Both the position numbers and the translations under genes were made by a program. Under the pieces are notes generated by a model that saw nothing but the letters and a program-made list of their open reading frames with translations, made no database searches and was not told the origin of the DNA. A stretch of DNA of 64,000 nt. Source: Ga0077555 sp046154645. GTDB lineage: Bacteria > Pseudomonadota > Alphaproteobacteria > Rhizobiales > Hyphomicrobiaceae. Shown in pieces: positions 17,171 to 26,312 of this stretch. The stretch lies in NCBI GenBank assembly GCA_046154645.1, contig JBJXDZ010000110.1:62001-126000 (forward strand). Direction: 5' to 3'. How positions within the stretch are numbered: position 1 is the first letter of the stretch; every line of letters starts with the position of its first letter.

Positions 17171-19174
17171 ATGTGCGGACTAGCCGGCCTTTTGTCGCTG
17201 ACAGGGCAGCGGCCCGTGGACCATTTGACGCTCGGGCACATGGCGGACGCGATCGCACATCGCGGGCCCGACGACGACGGCGTCTGGGTGGGAGCGCGTG
17301 GCGATGTCGGTTTCGCGCACCGCCGGCTCTCGATCATCGATCCTAGTCACGCTGCCAGTCAGCCGATGGCGGATGTGGGTGGCCAATTGCGGATCGCCTA
17401 CAATGGGGAAATCTACAATCATCAAGGCTTGCGGCGTGAACTTGAAAGCCGGGGCGCACGCTTTCGCACAGATCATTCCGACACCGAAGTATTGCTGGAA
17501 GGCTTTCTCTCCTGGGGTCTCGATGGCCTGCTATCGCGTCTCGAGGGCATGTATGCATTCGCGCTACACGATTGTCGGGACGACACGCTGCATCTGGTGC
17601 GAGATCCGATCGGCATCAAGCCGCTCTACTTCACGGAGCACGATGGCCAACTTGCATTCGCTTCCGAGATCAAGGCGCTGCTGACGCTACCTGGCTTGCC
17701 GCGGCGGATCGATGCAGCTGCGCTCTACCATTATCTCTCGTTCATGGCAGCACCGGCGCCGGCGACGATGTTCGATCGCATCGCAAAGCTGCCGGCTGGT
17801 CACGTGCTTACGGTTCGTCGCGATCGCGTGCCGACGGCGCGACGGTTCTGGGAGCCTGCGCGGTTTACTGCGCGAGCCGGTCCTGCGGTCCAAACACGGC
17901 AGGCCACCCTCGGGGAGCACACGCATACGGTGCGCCGTCTGGTGGAGGCGGCTGTCGAGTCGCATATGGTGGCCGATGTGCCGGTCGGTGTGTTTCTCTC
18001 CGGCGGCGTGGACTCGAGTACATTGCTGGCCTTGATGTCGCGACGGGCAAGCGGTCCGGTGAACTCGTTCACGGTCGGCTTCCGTGATGATCCCTCGCTT
18101 AACGAGCTGGTTGAGGCACGGGACATTGCCGCACATTTCGGGGCTCGGCATCATGAGGTGTTGATTGACGCGCGCGACGCAGAGGCGAGCCTCGAGGCGA
18201 TCGTGCGGCATCAGGACGAGCCGCTGGCCGATTGGGTTTGTATACCGCTATGGCATGTGGCACGGCTCGCCTCGCAGCACGCGACGAAGGCCATCTTGGT
18301 CGGCGAAGGCGCGGACGAGCTTTTTCTCGGCTATCAGAGCTACAAGAAGTTCCTGGAGCTTGACCAGCGGGCGCGTGGGCTTCGCCATCTGGCGCCACCG
18401 GGTTCGGCTGGTCTGGTGTCGCTGGTGGCCGGCATGCTGCCGGCAGATCGGCTTGGATTGCGCGGGCTGGCCGATCATGTTCAGCGCGGATTGGTCGGGC
18501 GGGAAATCTTCTGGACTGGTGCGATCGCCTACTGGGAAAGTCAGAAGCGCGCCATTTTGCGAGGTCGAAGAACGGCGGATCGACCAGGGAGCGGCTGGTC
18601 GGCCTATGGCCTCAGGCCCGAGGGATTCGAGGCCAGGGACTCGTATGGCGTCATTGCCCAGCTCTTGGCAGCTATCGACGGATTGGACGCACCCCGCGCG
18701 CAGCATTCCCGCATGGTGATTACCGAGCTGGCGTTGCGGTTGCCGGAGCTGCTGCTGATGCGGGTTGACAAGATGACCATGGCTCACTCGCTTGAATCGC
18801 GCGTGCCGTTTCTCGATCGGCCCCTGGTGGAGTACGTGCTCGGCTTGGATCACGCGACGCTGATGCCGGAAGGGCAGTTGAAGGGCTTGCTCAAGGCGGC
18901 TGTCGCAGGCCTAGTTCCCGATGCTGTGCTCAACAGGCCCAAGCGCGGTTTTGCGGCGCCTGTGGCCACTTGGCTGAGGGGTGAGTTTGGACGTCGCATG
19001 CAGTCGGATGTCGCAGGAGCGGTTTTCCTCGACGAAGTGGGACTAGACCGTCGCGTTTTGCATCGATTGTTCGAGGCGCACATCAAGGGGCCGCGGGATT
19101 TATCGCTTTGGCTGTGGCCGATCATCAATTTGGTGCTTTGGCATCGGGCCTGGATCGAGGGGAGGCCGCAGTGA
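17171..19174 (+). CDS. asnB: Second asparagine synthetase-like amidotransferase
   Basis: 667 residues, clear paralogue of the enzyme at 11355. Catalytic Cys2 in MCGLAGLL, IAHRGPDDDG, YNGEIYNH, ATP-pyrophosphatase loop SGGVDSS near 277-283 and VGEGADELFLGY. It shares the extra helical insertion with REIFWTGAIAYWE, so both belong to the long subfamily. Nearly equal length but clearly diverged sequence suggests an old duplication with distinct substrates. Its TGA overlaps the GTG start of the next glycosyltransferase, indicating coupling. Likely amidates a glycan carboxylate, inferred from context. Confidence 0.88.
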   Translation: MCGLAGLLSLTGQRPVDHLTLGHMADAIAHRGPDDDGVWVGARGDVGFAHRRLSIIDPSHAASQPMADVGGQLRIAYNGEIYNHQGLRRELESRGARFRTDHSDTEVLLEGFLSWGLDGLLSRLEGMYAFALHDCRDDTLHLVRDPIGIKPLYFTEHDGQLAFASEIKALLTLPGLPRRIDAAALYHYLSFMAAPAPATMFDRIAKLPAGHVLTVRRDRVPTARRFWEPARFTARAGPAVQTRQATLGEHTHTVRRLVEAAVESHMVADVPVGVFLSGGVDSSTLLALMSRRASGPVNSFTVGFRDDPSLNELVEARDIAAHFGARHHEVLIDARDAEASLEAIVRHQDEPLADWVCIPLWHVARLASQHATKAILVGEGADELFLGYQSYKKFLELDQRARGLRHLAPPGSAGLVSLVAGMLPADRLGLRGLADHVQRGLVGREIFWTGAIAYWESQKRAILRGRRTADRPGSGWSAYGLRPEGFEARDSYGVIAQLLAAIDGLDAPRAQHSRMVITELALRLPELLLMRVDKMTMAHSLESRVPFLDRPLVEYVLGLDHATLMPEGQLKGLLKAAVAGLVPDAVLNRPKRGFAAPVATWLRGEFGRRMQSDVAGAVFLDEVGLDRRVLHRLFEAHIKGPRDLSLWLWPIINLVLWHRAWIEGRPQ

Positions 19175-20760
19175 CGGGGGCGGGTCGCGGCCGACTCAAA
19201 GTGTTGCTTGGTGCGCCAGGAGACAAGTGCGATCCGGCATTCGAGACCGTGCTCGACCTTGAAGACTTTGCGGGCTTGGTCCGGTCGGGGCGACTGTTGG
19301 GCCATATCGGGCGCTATCGCGACGTGGTAGCGCATGCCGCGCACGCCGACGCTGTGCCGCGGCCATTGGCGGTGGCGACGTGCCTCAGGCTGATGTCACG
19401 CGGACGATGCAGCATCGAGACTGGAGACGGAGCCAGGCGCGAGGTCACGCTGAGATCATGCTTCGCTGCCGCGGCCCAATGGCTGCGTGATCGTCAAGCG
19501 CTGCCCGACATGCGAGCGCGGGTGCTGGCGCAGTTGACGGAGTTCGAGCGCTTGGGGCCGAGATCGGCGACAACGATGCCGCAACTTGGGCGGGCCCTGC
19601 ATTTGCGCACCGACCTGTGGCTCGGCGTACAGGCGGGCGGAGCTGTGGCGCACACGGCCGGCATTGCCAATGCGTTTGCCGCGCGCGGGATGGCACCGGT
19701 GTTGGCTGCTTTTGAACGCAATCCCATCCTGTCTGCGGCCGTCGACGAGCGCCTGCTGCCGCTTCCCGACCGCTTCTGGGATTTCCCGGAAATGCCGGCG
19801 TTCTTCGCCAATACGACGCTGGAGACTTCAATCGAAGCGCTGCTTGATGAGGTGCGGCCGGCCTTGATCTATCACCGCTTGGCGGCATTCAGTTTTGCCG
19901 GCGCACAGGCTGCGCGACAGCGGGGACTGCCAATGATTGTCGAGTACAACGGATCCGAGGCATGGATCGCGCGACACTGGGGCCGTCCGTTCCGTGAAGA
20001 GGAGCTGGCACTACGTATCGAAACGGCTGTCTTGCGCGCGGCTGATCGCGTTGTGGCGGTCTCGGCACCGTTGCGCGACGAGTTGATCCGCAAGGGCGTT
20101 CCTGACGAGCGCATCCGCATGGTCATGAATGGTGTCAATACGGGCCACTTCCGTTCCGACATCGACGCGACGCCGCAGCGGCTGGCGCTCGGAATTGATC
20201 CCGAGCACGTGGTGATGGGGTTCATCGGCAGTTTCGGAGTCTGGCATGGCGTGCCGGTACTGGTCGAAGCCTATGCGCGCATGCTCGACCAGCAGCCCCA
20301 GTTGCGTCGGTCGACACGGTTGCTGCTGGTCGGCGATGGGATTGAGCGGCCCAAAGTCGAAGCGCGGATTGCGGCGTTGGGGCTCAATGACAACGTCGTA
20401 ATGACCGGACTGGTGGCGCAAGAAAAGGCACCGGCCATGCTGGCTGCAGCGGACATCCTGGTGGCGCCGCACGTGCCAAATACGGATGGATCATCGTTCT
20501 TCGGCTCACCGACCAAACTGTTCGAGTACATGAGCATGGGGCGGTGCATCGTGGCGTCACAGTTGGACCAGATCGGCGACGTTCTGGTCGACGACCGCAC
20601 GGCCCTGTTGGCGGCGCCTGGAGAGGCCCATGCGCTGGCGGACGCATTGATCCGAGCGGTGGGCGATCCGCTGTTGCGGTCCCGGCTGGGCGGGGCGGCG
20701 CGTGCCGTCGCGTTGGCACAGCACGACTGGCGAGTGCGGCTCGATGAGATACTTCGTTGA
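19171..20760 (+). CDS. Family 4 glycosyltransferase with N-terminal extension
   Basis: 529 residues from the GTG at 19171, which has a GGGGAGG ribosome-binding site and overlaps the upstream stop (GTGA). The first about 140 residues are an extension of unknown function. The GT-B part has LGVQAGGAVAHTAGIANAF (acceptor-side glycine loop), IVEYNGSEAW, VSAPLRDELIRKGV, MGFIGSFGVWHGV, and the donor-site SFFGSPTKLFEYMSMGRCIVAS. It is a paralogue of the larger enzyme at 26299, sharing YNGSE and the SPTKLFEYM donor loop. Retaining GT4-type enzyme; donor unknown. Confidence 0.83.
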   Translation: MTGAGRGRLKVLLGAPGDKCDPAFETVLDLEDFAGLVRSGRLLGHIGRYRDVVAHAAHADAVPRPLAVATCLRLMSRGRCSIETGDGARREVTLRSCFAAAAQWLRDRQALPDMRARVLAQLTEFERLGPRSATTMPQLGRALHLRTDLWLGVQAGGAVAHTAGIANAFAARGMAPVLAAFERNPILSAAVDERLLPLPDRFWDFPEMPAFFANTTLETSIEALLDEVRPALIYHRLAAFSFAGAQAARQRGLPMIVEYNGSEAWIARHWGRPFREEELALRIETAVLRAADRVVAVSAPLRDELIRKGVPDERIRMVMNGVNTGHFRSDIDATPQRLALGIDPEHVVMGFIGSFGVWHGVPVLVEAYARMLDQQPQLRRSTRLLLVGDGIERPKVEARIAALGLNDNVVMTGLVAQEKAPAMLAAADILVAPHVPNTDGSSFFGSPTKLFEYMSMGRCIVASQLDQIGDVLVDDRTALLAAPGEAHALADALIRAVGDPLLRSRLGGAARAVALAQHDWRVRLDEILR

Positions 20761-20947
20761 GGCCGCCGAGGCAGTCTGACCGCGCCGCCACAATCCGGGG
20801 ATACGCCTGTGGGGTGGATACGGTCGATTTGGCCGGCGGGGGCGAGGCGTGGCACGAGCGCGCAGGGGCATCGAACCGAGCGATATGTCGACTGATCAAA
20901 TGCCCGATTGAAGCTGTAAGCCTATCGGGTCATTGAGCAATTAACCA

Positions 20948-20984
20948 TATGCAATCTCTGGGTGCGCATTATCCTTATGCAATC
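20948..20984 (+). promoter_or_regulatory. Direct repeat TATGCAATC in an AT-rich leader upstream of wecB
   Basis: The 9-base sequence TATGCAATC occurs at 20948-20956 and 20976-20984, 28 bases apart, in the most AT-rich stretch of the cluster (about 20885-21030). This 250-base gap separates two co-oriented genes in an otherwise tightly packed run, so an internal promoter and operator for wecB-wecC and downstream genes is plausible. No convincing -35/-10 pair was identified. Confidence 0.3.
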
Positions 20985-21010
20985 AAAAATGGCGAATTGA
21001 CTTTCAACAG

Positions 21011-22360
21011 TTGATTATGAAACCAGTATACCGATTGGCAAAAAGCGATGCTAAGAGCGGCCATCTCACGTTGGCCCGGCTGGAGCCGGTGGTGCCTGTG
21101 GCTGCGTCGTCCTACACGGAATCGAATGGCATGAGTTCAGGTCCAGAATCACCCGAGCCGACGGCGACTGGCGCTGCATCGCATCAGGGCGGTTTGTCCG
21201 ACATGTCGCAGCAACCGCTGCGATCGGCGCCGGCTGCCATCCAATGCCGGCGAGTGATGCTGGTGATTGGCACACGACCGGAAGCCATCAAGATGGCGGG
21301 TGTCGTCAGTGCGCTGCGTGCGGCCGGAGGGATCGATTGGCATCTGTGTTCGACGGGGCAGCACAAGAGCATGCTGCAGGATACCCTCGCTGATCTCGGC
21401 ATCGAGGCGAACAGCGATCTGCACGTGATGAATGATGCCAAGAACCTCTCCGACATCGCGGCCATCGCCACGCAGCGGCTTGACGGGGTGATGGAGCAGT
21501 TCCAGCCCGATTGGGTATTGGTGCAAGGAGATACCACAACGGCGTTCGCCGGCGCCTTGGCCGCTTTTCACCGGCGGATTGCCGTCGGTCACGTCGAGGC
21601 GGGGCTGCGCACGGGCAATCGCTACAGCCCGTGGCCCGAGGAAATCAACCGCAAGCTGGTCGGCGTCATTGCCAGCCGCCACTTCGTGCCAACCACGACA
21701 TCGCGCGACAATCTACTGCGCGAGAACGTGCCGGCCAATGAAATCGTGGTGACGGGCAATACAGTGATCGATGCTTTGCTGGCGATGCGTGAGCGCACAC
21801 GCAGCGACGCCAAGCTGAAGGCGGAACTGGAAGCCGAATTTGCCTGGCGCGACCGCTCGCGCCGCATGATCTTGGTGACCGGACATCGCAGGGAAAGCTT
21901 CGGTGACGGCTTTCGGCAGATCTGCGAGGCTGTGGCAGCGATTGCCGATCGTGGCGACGTCGAGATCGTCTACCCGGTACATCTCAATCCGAATGTCCAG
22001 CAGCCGGTCAATGAGCTGCTGGGGAGCAACCCGCGCATCCGCCTGATCGCGCCGCAAGGCTATGCCCGCTTCGTCTATCTGATGGATCAAGCTCATATTC
22101 TGCTGACGGATTCAGGCGGCATCCAGGAAGAGGGCCCGTCGTTGGGCAAACCAGTTCTGGTGATGCGTGAGACCAGTGAGCGGCCCGAAGCCATTGCGGC
22201 AGGTGCGGCCAAGCTGGTGGGAACCAACCCGCGCAGCATTGTCGGTGAAGTGACGCGCCTTCTTGACGATCCCGTTGCCTATCAGGCCATGACCAACAAG
22301 TTAAACCCTTACGGTGACGGCACGGCCGGCCGGAAGATCATCGAGGCACTTCGCGGATGA
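21011..22360 (+). CDS. wecB: UDP-N-acetylglucosamine 2-epimerase (non-hydrolysing)
   Basis: Converts UDP-GlcNAc to UDP-ManNAc in the cytosol. Family motifs: LVIGTRPEAIKMAG, STGQHKSML, VQGDTTTAF, HVEAGLRTGNRYSPWPEE, VTGHRRESFGDG and LTDSGGIQEEGPSLGKP. The frame opens with TTG at 21011 and has ATGs at 21017, 21131 and 21203. The catalytic domain only begins near residue 80, so the N-terminal 64-80 residues are either an unusual extension or untranslated leader; ATG 21203 (MSQQPLRSAP) would give a protein close to normal family length. The stop overlaps the wecC start (ATGA). Confidence 0.93.
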   Translation: MIMKPVYRLAKSDAKSGHLTLARLEPVVPVAASSYTESNGMSSGPESPEPTATGAASHQGGLSDMSQQPLRSAPAAIQCRRVMLVIGTRPEAIKMAGVVSALRAAGGIDWHLCSTGQHKSMLQDTLADLGIEANSDLHVMNDAKNLSDIAAIATQRLDGVMEQFQPDWVLVQGDTTTAFAGALAAFHRRIAVGHVEAGLRTGNRYSPWPEEINRKLVGVIASRHFVPTTTSRDNLLRENVPANEIVVTGNTVIDALLAMRERTRSDAKLKAELEAEFAWRDRSRRMILVTGHRRESFGDGFRQICEAVAAIADRGDVEIVYPVHLNPNVQQPVNELLGSNPRIRLIAPQGYARFVYLMDQAHILLTDSGGIQEEGPSLGKPVLVMRETSERPEAIAAGAAKLVGTNPRSIVGEVTRLLDDPVAYQAMTNKLNPYGDGTAGRKIIEALRG

Positions 22361-23634
22361 GCAGAAAAATTGATTTCGGCAAGGTTTCCGTGATCGGCCT
22401 CGGCTACGTCGGGCTGCCAACGGCCGCGACAATAGCCACACGTGGCGTGCCGGTGATCGGGGTCGACGTCAATGCCGAGGCGGTACGCATCATCAACAGT
22501 GGTTCGAGCCATATCGCGGAGACGGACCTCGACGTGGTGCTGCAGGCCTCGGTCGGCACGGGCAAGCTGCGCGCCGTGACCAAGCCGGAGCCGGCCGACG
22601 CATTCGTGATTGCCGTGCCGACGCCGATCATGCCCGACAAGAAGTCTGATCTGCGCGCGGTCGAGTCGGCGTTCCGATCGATTGCCCCGGTGCTGACGAA
22701 GGGCAACCTGGTCATTCTGGAATCGACGTCGCCGGTCGGCACCACGGAACGCATGACGCGTCTGCTGATGGAGATGCGGCCCGATCTGTCGTTCCCGCTA
22801 ACGGCGCCGAACGGATCGGATGTCATGGTGGCGTATTGCCCTGAGCGCATTCTGCCTGGACAGACGCTGCGCGAGCTGGTCGACAACTCGCGGACCATCG
22901 GCGGGCTCGATCACCGCAGCTCGGAGCGCACACTAGAGTTCTATTCGATCTTCTGCCGGGGCGAGATGGTGGTGACGTCGAGCCGGGCCGCCGAGTTGGT
23001 CAAACTCGCCGAGAATTCGTTCCGTGACGTGAACATCGCATTTGCCAATGAGCTGTCGATGCTGTGCGTTGATATGGGCGTTGATGTGCATGAGGTGATC
23101 GGCGCAGCCAACCGGCATCCCCGCGTCAAAATCCTGGAGCCTGGTCCTGGCGTGGGCGGCCATTGCATTCCTGTCGATCCCTGGTTCATCGTCGAAGCCA
23201 TGCCGGAAAAGGCGCGGCTCATTCGTACGGCGCGCGAAGTCAACGACGGCAAGACCATATTCGTGTACGATCAGATCCGGGCTAAAGCCGATCGGTTCAA
23301 GAATCCGACGATTGCTTTCCTGGGGCTGGCCTACAAGTCGAATGTTGATGACCTGCGTGAAAGTCCCGCGCTCGAGATCGTGGAGCATGCCGTGAAGGCG
23401 AAGCTTGGCGAGCTGCTGGTGGTAGAGCCGCACATTGACGAGCTGCCGAAGTCGCTGGCCAAATGCGGACATGTGCGCTTGGTGGCGCTCGACGAAGCCT
23501 TGCGCAAAGCCGATATCGTGGCGCTGCTGGTGGGACATCGCGCATTCAAGCGGGTGACAGCGCTGGCGCTGGCCGAGAAAGTGGTCATCGATTCGGTGGG
23601 GCTGTGGCGAAATACCGGTCCGGCAGCGGGCTGA
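22357..23634 (+). CDS. wecC: UDP-N-acetyl-D-mannosamine dehydrogenase
   Basis: 425 residues. Four-electron NAD-dependent oxidation of UDP-ManNAc to UDP-ManNAcA, the step after WecB. Seen: N-terminal Rossmann VSVIGLGYVGLPTA, catalytic-domain NSFRDVNIAFANELS, the active-site Cys in GVGGHCIPVDPWF, and the third domain FLGLAYKSNVDDLRESPA. ATGA overlap with wecB implies coupled translation. The pair supplies a uronic acid sugar nucleotide for the polysaccharide built by this cluster. Other UDP-sugar 6-dehydrogenases share the fold, but the WecB pairing favours WecC. Confidence 0.92.
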   Translation: MSRKIDFGKVSVIGLGYVGLPTAATIATRGVPVIGVDVNAEAVRIINSGSSHIAETDLDVVLQASVGTGKLRAVTKPEPADAFVIAVPTPIMPDKKSDLRAVESAFRSIAPVLTKGNLVILESTSPVGTTERMTRLLMEMRPDLSFPLTAPNGSDVMVAYCPERILPGQTLRELVDNSRTIGGLDHRSSERTLEFYSIFCRGEMVVTSSRAAELVKLAENSFRDVNIAFANELSMLCVDMGVDVHEVIGAANRHPRVKILEPGPGVGGHCIPVDPWFIVEAMPEKARLIRTAREVNDGKTIFVYDQIRAKADRFKNPTIAFLGLAYKSNVDDLRESPALEIVEHAVKAKLGELLVVEPHIDELPKSLAKCGHVRLVALDEALRKADIVALLVGHRAFKRVTALALAEKVVIDSVGLWRNTGPAAG

Positions 23635-23645
23635 GGGAGCGTGGC

Positions 23646-26312
23646 GTGAGGCAAGTCCTGATCTCCAGTTCCGAGGCCCTGGTGGCGCGGATGCCGGCGC
23701 CGTCAGTGGCACCCGGCAGCGTCCTGGTGCGCACGCGCTTTTCGCTGATCAGCACGGGCACGGAGCTGGCATCGCTGACCCCGATCGCGTCGAGCCTGAA
23801 AGGTGGCACGGCGCTTGAGCAGGCAGTTGAGCTGTCCAGCCGGGCAACGTTTTATCTCGGCAAGGCCGTGCGGGATCCGCGCAAGGCGGCTGAGCGTGCC
23901 AAGAGCATGGTCTCCGCGTTCGTCGGCTCCAAGCTGGCGATGGCGCGTCCGAAGCCGACGCCGTTGACGTCAGCGCCGGCCGTGCCCATTGTAATCGGGG
24001 CGACACGCTGGGAGAAGAGCGCTGCGACCTCATTCGAGGTGAGCGGGACGCGACTGAAGCTGGTGACAGATGCCTCGCCCGGCTCCTATCAGGCGCTGTC
24101 CCAGGTGATCAAGATTCCAGCCGGGCATTCGCTGGAGCTGCGCCTGGAAGGCGAGCTTGTCGATGCGCCGCTGGGTCTTGGGCTTCTCAACCACGACCGC
24201 TCGGCCTGGATCACGCAGCTGACTCTGGAGCCAGGCCCGATCAAGGACAACTTCTGGTTCGACATTCCAGCCGGCAGCCCTGAGGTGACGATTGTCATCT
24301 GCAATGCGGGCGCCGAGAAGCCGGCGACCCTGTCTCTCGTTCGCGCGGAGATCGCTGCCAACCCGCCCGACGCATCGGGCTTGCCGGCAAGCGAGATGAG
24401 CCAGCAGGGTTGGAACGTCGGCTATTCCGCTGCCGGCGAGGTTGTCGCGGTCGGCGAGGGCATCAAGGATCTGGCCATTGGCGACTGGGTCGCGTGTGCC
24501 GGCGCAGGCCAAGCCAATCATGCCGACTATATCGTGGTGAAGCGCAATCTGGTGGCGCGGGTGCCGAAGGGTTGTCCGCTCGAGCACGCAGCGACGACGA
24601 CCGTCGGCTCGATCGCCATGCAAGGCGTGAGGCGTGCGGACGCCAAGCTTGGCGAGGTGGTCGTGGTGATCGGCCTCGGGCTCATCGGCATGATCACGGT
24701 GGAATTGCTGAAGGCGACCGGCGCGCGTGTGATCGGCATCGACATCAACAAGGCGCGCGTCAAGAAAGCGCTTGAGATCGGTATCGATGCGGTGACAGCC
24801 GAGCCGAGCCAGCTGTGGCCGCTGGTGCGTGACATGACGGATGGCCACGGCGCCGACCAGACGATCATCACGGCAGCCTCAAAGTCTCACGTTTTGATCA
24901 ACCAGGCCATGGAAGTGACGCGGCGGCGCGGACGCGTCGTCATTGTCGGTGACATCGGGTTGAAGCCAGAGCGGACGCATTTCTATCGCAAAGAGATCGA
25001 TCTTCTCATGAGCACGTCGTATGGCCCGGGCCGGTACGACGCGAGCTACGAGGATGAGGGCCGCGACTATCCCTACGGTTATGTGCGGTGGACGCAGAAT
25101 CGCAACATGCAGTCGTATCTGGATCTGATCGCTTCGGGACGCATCGACATTGCGCCAATGATCGAGCGCATTGTGCCGATCAATGACGCGCCAGCGGCTT
25201 ATCGCGATCTGGCGCAGTCGGGCCAGCCGCTGCCGCTGGGCGTGCTGATTTCCTATCCGGAGGATGAGCGGCCGCAACCGCAAGCGCCCGATGCGGCCAA
25301 GATCATGCTGCGTGGTGCGCGCAGTCCGCAGACGGGACGCGTCAACTATGCGCTGGTCGGCGCAGGGGCCTTCGGCACGCACATGCTGGTGCCGCAGATG
25401 GACAAGCGGTCGGACCGCTTCTTCCTGCGTGCGGTGGTCAGTCGTGATGCCACGCGGGGCGGTAATTTTGCGCGTTCGCGGCGTGTGCAAGTTCTGGCAA
25501 GTGGCATCGACGAAGTGCTGCATGATACCAGCATCGATCTGCTGGTCATCGCAACGCGGCACAGCGAGCATGCGCAGCAGGCCGTCGCAGCCCTTGGTGC
25601 GGGAAAAGCGGTGTTCGTCGAAAAGCCGCTGGCCCTTTCGTGGGACGAACTCGATCAGGTCAGGAAGGCTTATGCTGCTGCGTCGGCGAAAGAGGCCGGT
25701 GCGATGCTGATGGTCGGATTCAACCGTCGCTTTGCTCCTGCCATCGAGAAACTCGGCGAGGTGCTGGCGGGGCGGCGCTCACCATTGATGATCAACTACC
25801 GGCTCAACGGTGGCTACATCGCGCCGGATCATTGGATCCAGGGTCGCGAGGGTGGTGGCCGAAACATCGGCGAAGCCTGCCATATGTACGATCTGTTCCG
25901 CAGTCTCGCGGGGGCGACCGTCAAGGGCATCACGGCGTCGGCGATAGATCCTGGCCGCAGTGCCTATCTGAAGAGCGACAACTTCATGGCCAACCTCACT
26001 TACGAAGACGGCACCGTCGGCAATCTCGTCTACACCGCGCTTGGTCCCAGGGAAGGGCTGCCGAAGGAGCGCATCGAGGTGTTCTGCGATGGCGAGGCGT
26101 ACATCGTCGACGATTTCAAGTCGCTGACCAAGGCGTCGAGCGGCGAAGTGTTGTGGCAGTCGCGGACCATGGACAAGGGCCATTTCACGGAGCTGTCGCG
26201 TTTCGGTGATGCGATTGCATCCGGGGAGGCCGCACCGATTCCGTTCGACGAGATTGTCGAGACCACGGCCGTCAGCCTGCATATTGAGGATCTGCTCCAT
26301 GGTCGCGTCTAA
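23646..26312 (+). CDS. Fused MDR dehydrogenase / GFO-IDH-MocA oxidoreductase with an inserted beta-sandwich-like module
   Basis: 888 residues from GTG 23646 (ribosome-binding site GAGGGAG). N-terminal zinc-type MDR half: STGTELASL, GYSAAGEVVAVG, GDWVACAGAG, Rossmann VIGLGLIGM near 340. C-terminal GFO/IDH/MocA half from about 565: ALVGAGAFGTH, EKPLALSWDEL, GFNRRFAP, GGGRNIGEACHMYD. Such bi-domain oxidoreductases are known from polysaccharide clusters. The odd part is an insert at about residues 118-240 inside the MDR catalytic domain, with LGLGLLNHDRSAWI and FDIPAGSPEVTIVICNAG, belonging to the module family also found in three neighbours. Sugar substrate unknown. Confidence 0.85.
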   Translation: MRQVLISSSEALVARMPAPSVAPGSVLVRTRFSLISTGTELASLTPIASSLKGGTALEQAVELSSRATFYLGKAVRDPRKAAERAKSMVSAFVGSKLAMARPKPTPLTSAPAVPIVIGATRWEKSAATSFEVSGTRLKLVTDASPGSYQALSQVIKIPAGHSLELRLEGELVDAPLGLGLLNHDRSAWITQLTLEPGPIKDNFWFDIPAGSPEVTIVICNAGAEKPATLSLVRAEIAANPPDASGLPASEMSQQGWNVGYSAAGEVVAVGEGIKDLAIGDWVACAGAGQANHADYIVVKRNLVARVPKGCPLEHAATTTVGSIAMQGVRRADAKLGEVVVVIGLGLIGMITVELLKATGARVIGIDINKARVKKALEIGIDAVTAEPSQLWPLVRDMTDGHGADQTIITAASKSHVLINQAMEVTRRRGRVVIVGDIGLKPERTHFYRKEIDLLMSTSYGPGRYDASYEDEGRDYPYGYVRWTQNRNMQSYLDLIASGRIDIAPMIERIVPINDAPAAYRDLAQSGQPLPLGVLISYPEDERPQPQAPDAAKIMLRGARSPQTGRVNYALVGAGAFGTHMLVPQMDKRSDRFFLRAVVSRDATRGGNFARSRRVQVLASGIDEVLHDTSIDLLVIATRHSEHAQQAVAALGAGKAVFVEKPLALSWDELDQVRKAYAAASAKEAGAMLMVGFNRRFAPAIEKLGEVLAGRRSPLMINYRLNGGYIAPDHWIQGREGGGRNIGEACHMYDLFRSLAGATVKGITASAIDPGRSAYLKSDNFMANLTYEDGTVGNLVYTALGPREGLPKERIEVFCDGEAYIVDDFKSLTKASSGEVLWQSRTMDKGHFTELSRFGDAIASGEAAPIPFDEIVETTAVSLHIEDLLHGRV

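Noticed and set aside
11355..19174. Lasso-peptide or other RiPP cluster because of AsnB-like and radical SAM genes together
   Set aside because: No precursor peptide, no leader peptidase or RRE-like gene; surrounding genes are glycosyltransferases, WecB/WecC and a polysaccharide ABC exporter.
11328..20876. 16-base identical sequence CGCAGGGGCATCGAAC before asnB (11328) and before wecB (20861)
   Set aside because: A 16-base match between two places in 64 kb of GC-rich DNA is close to chance expectation and the flanks do not match.
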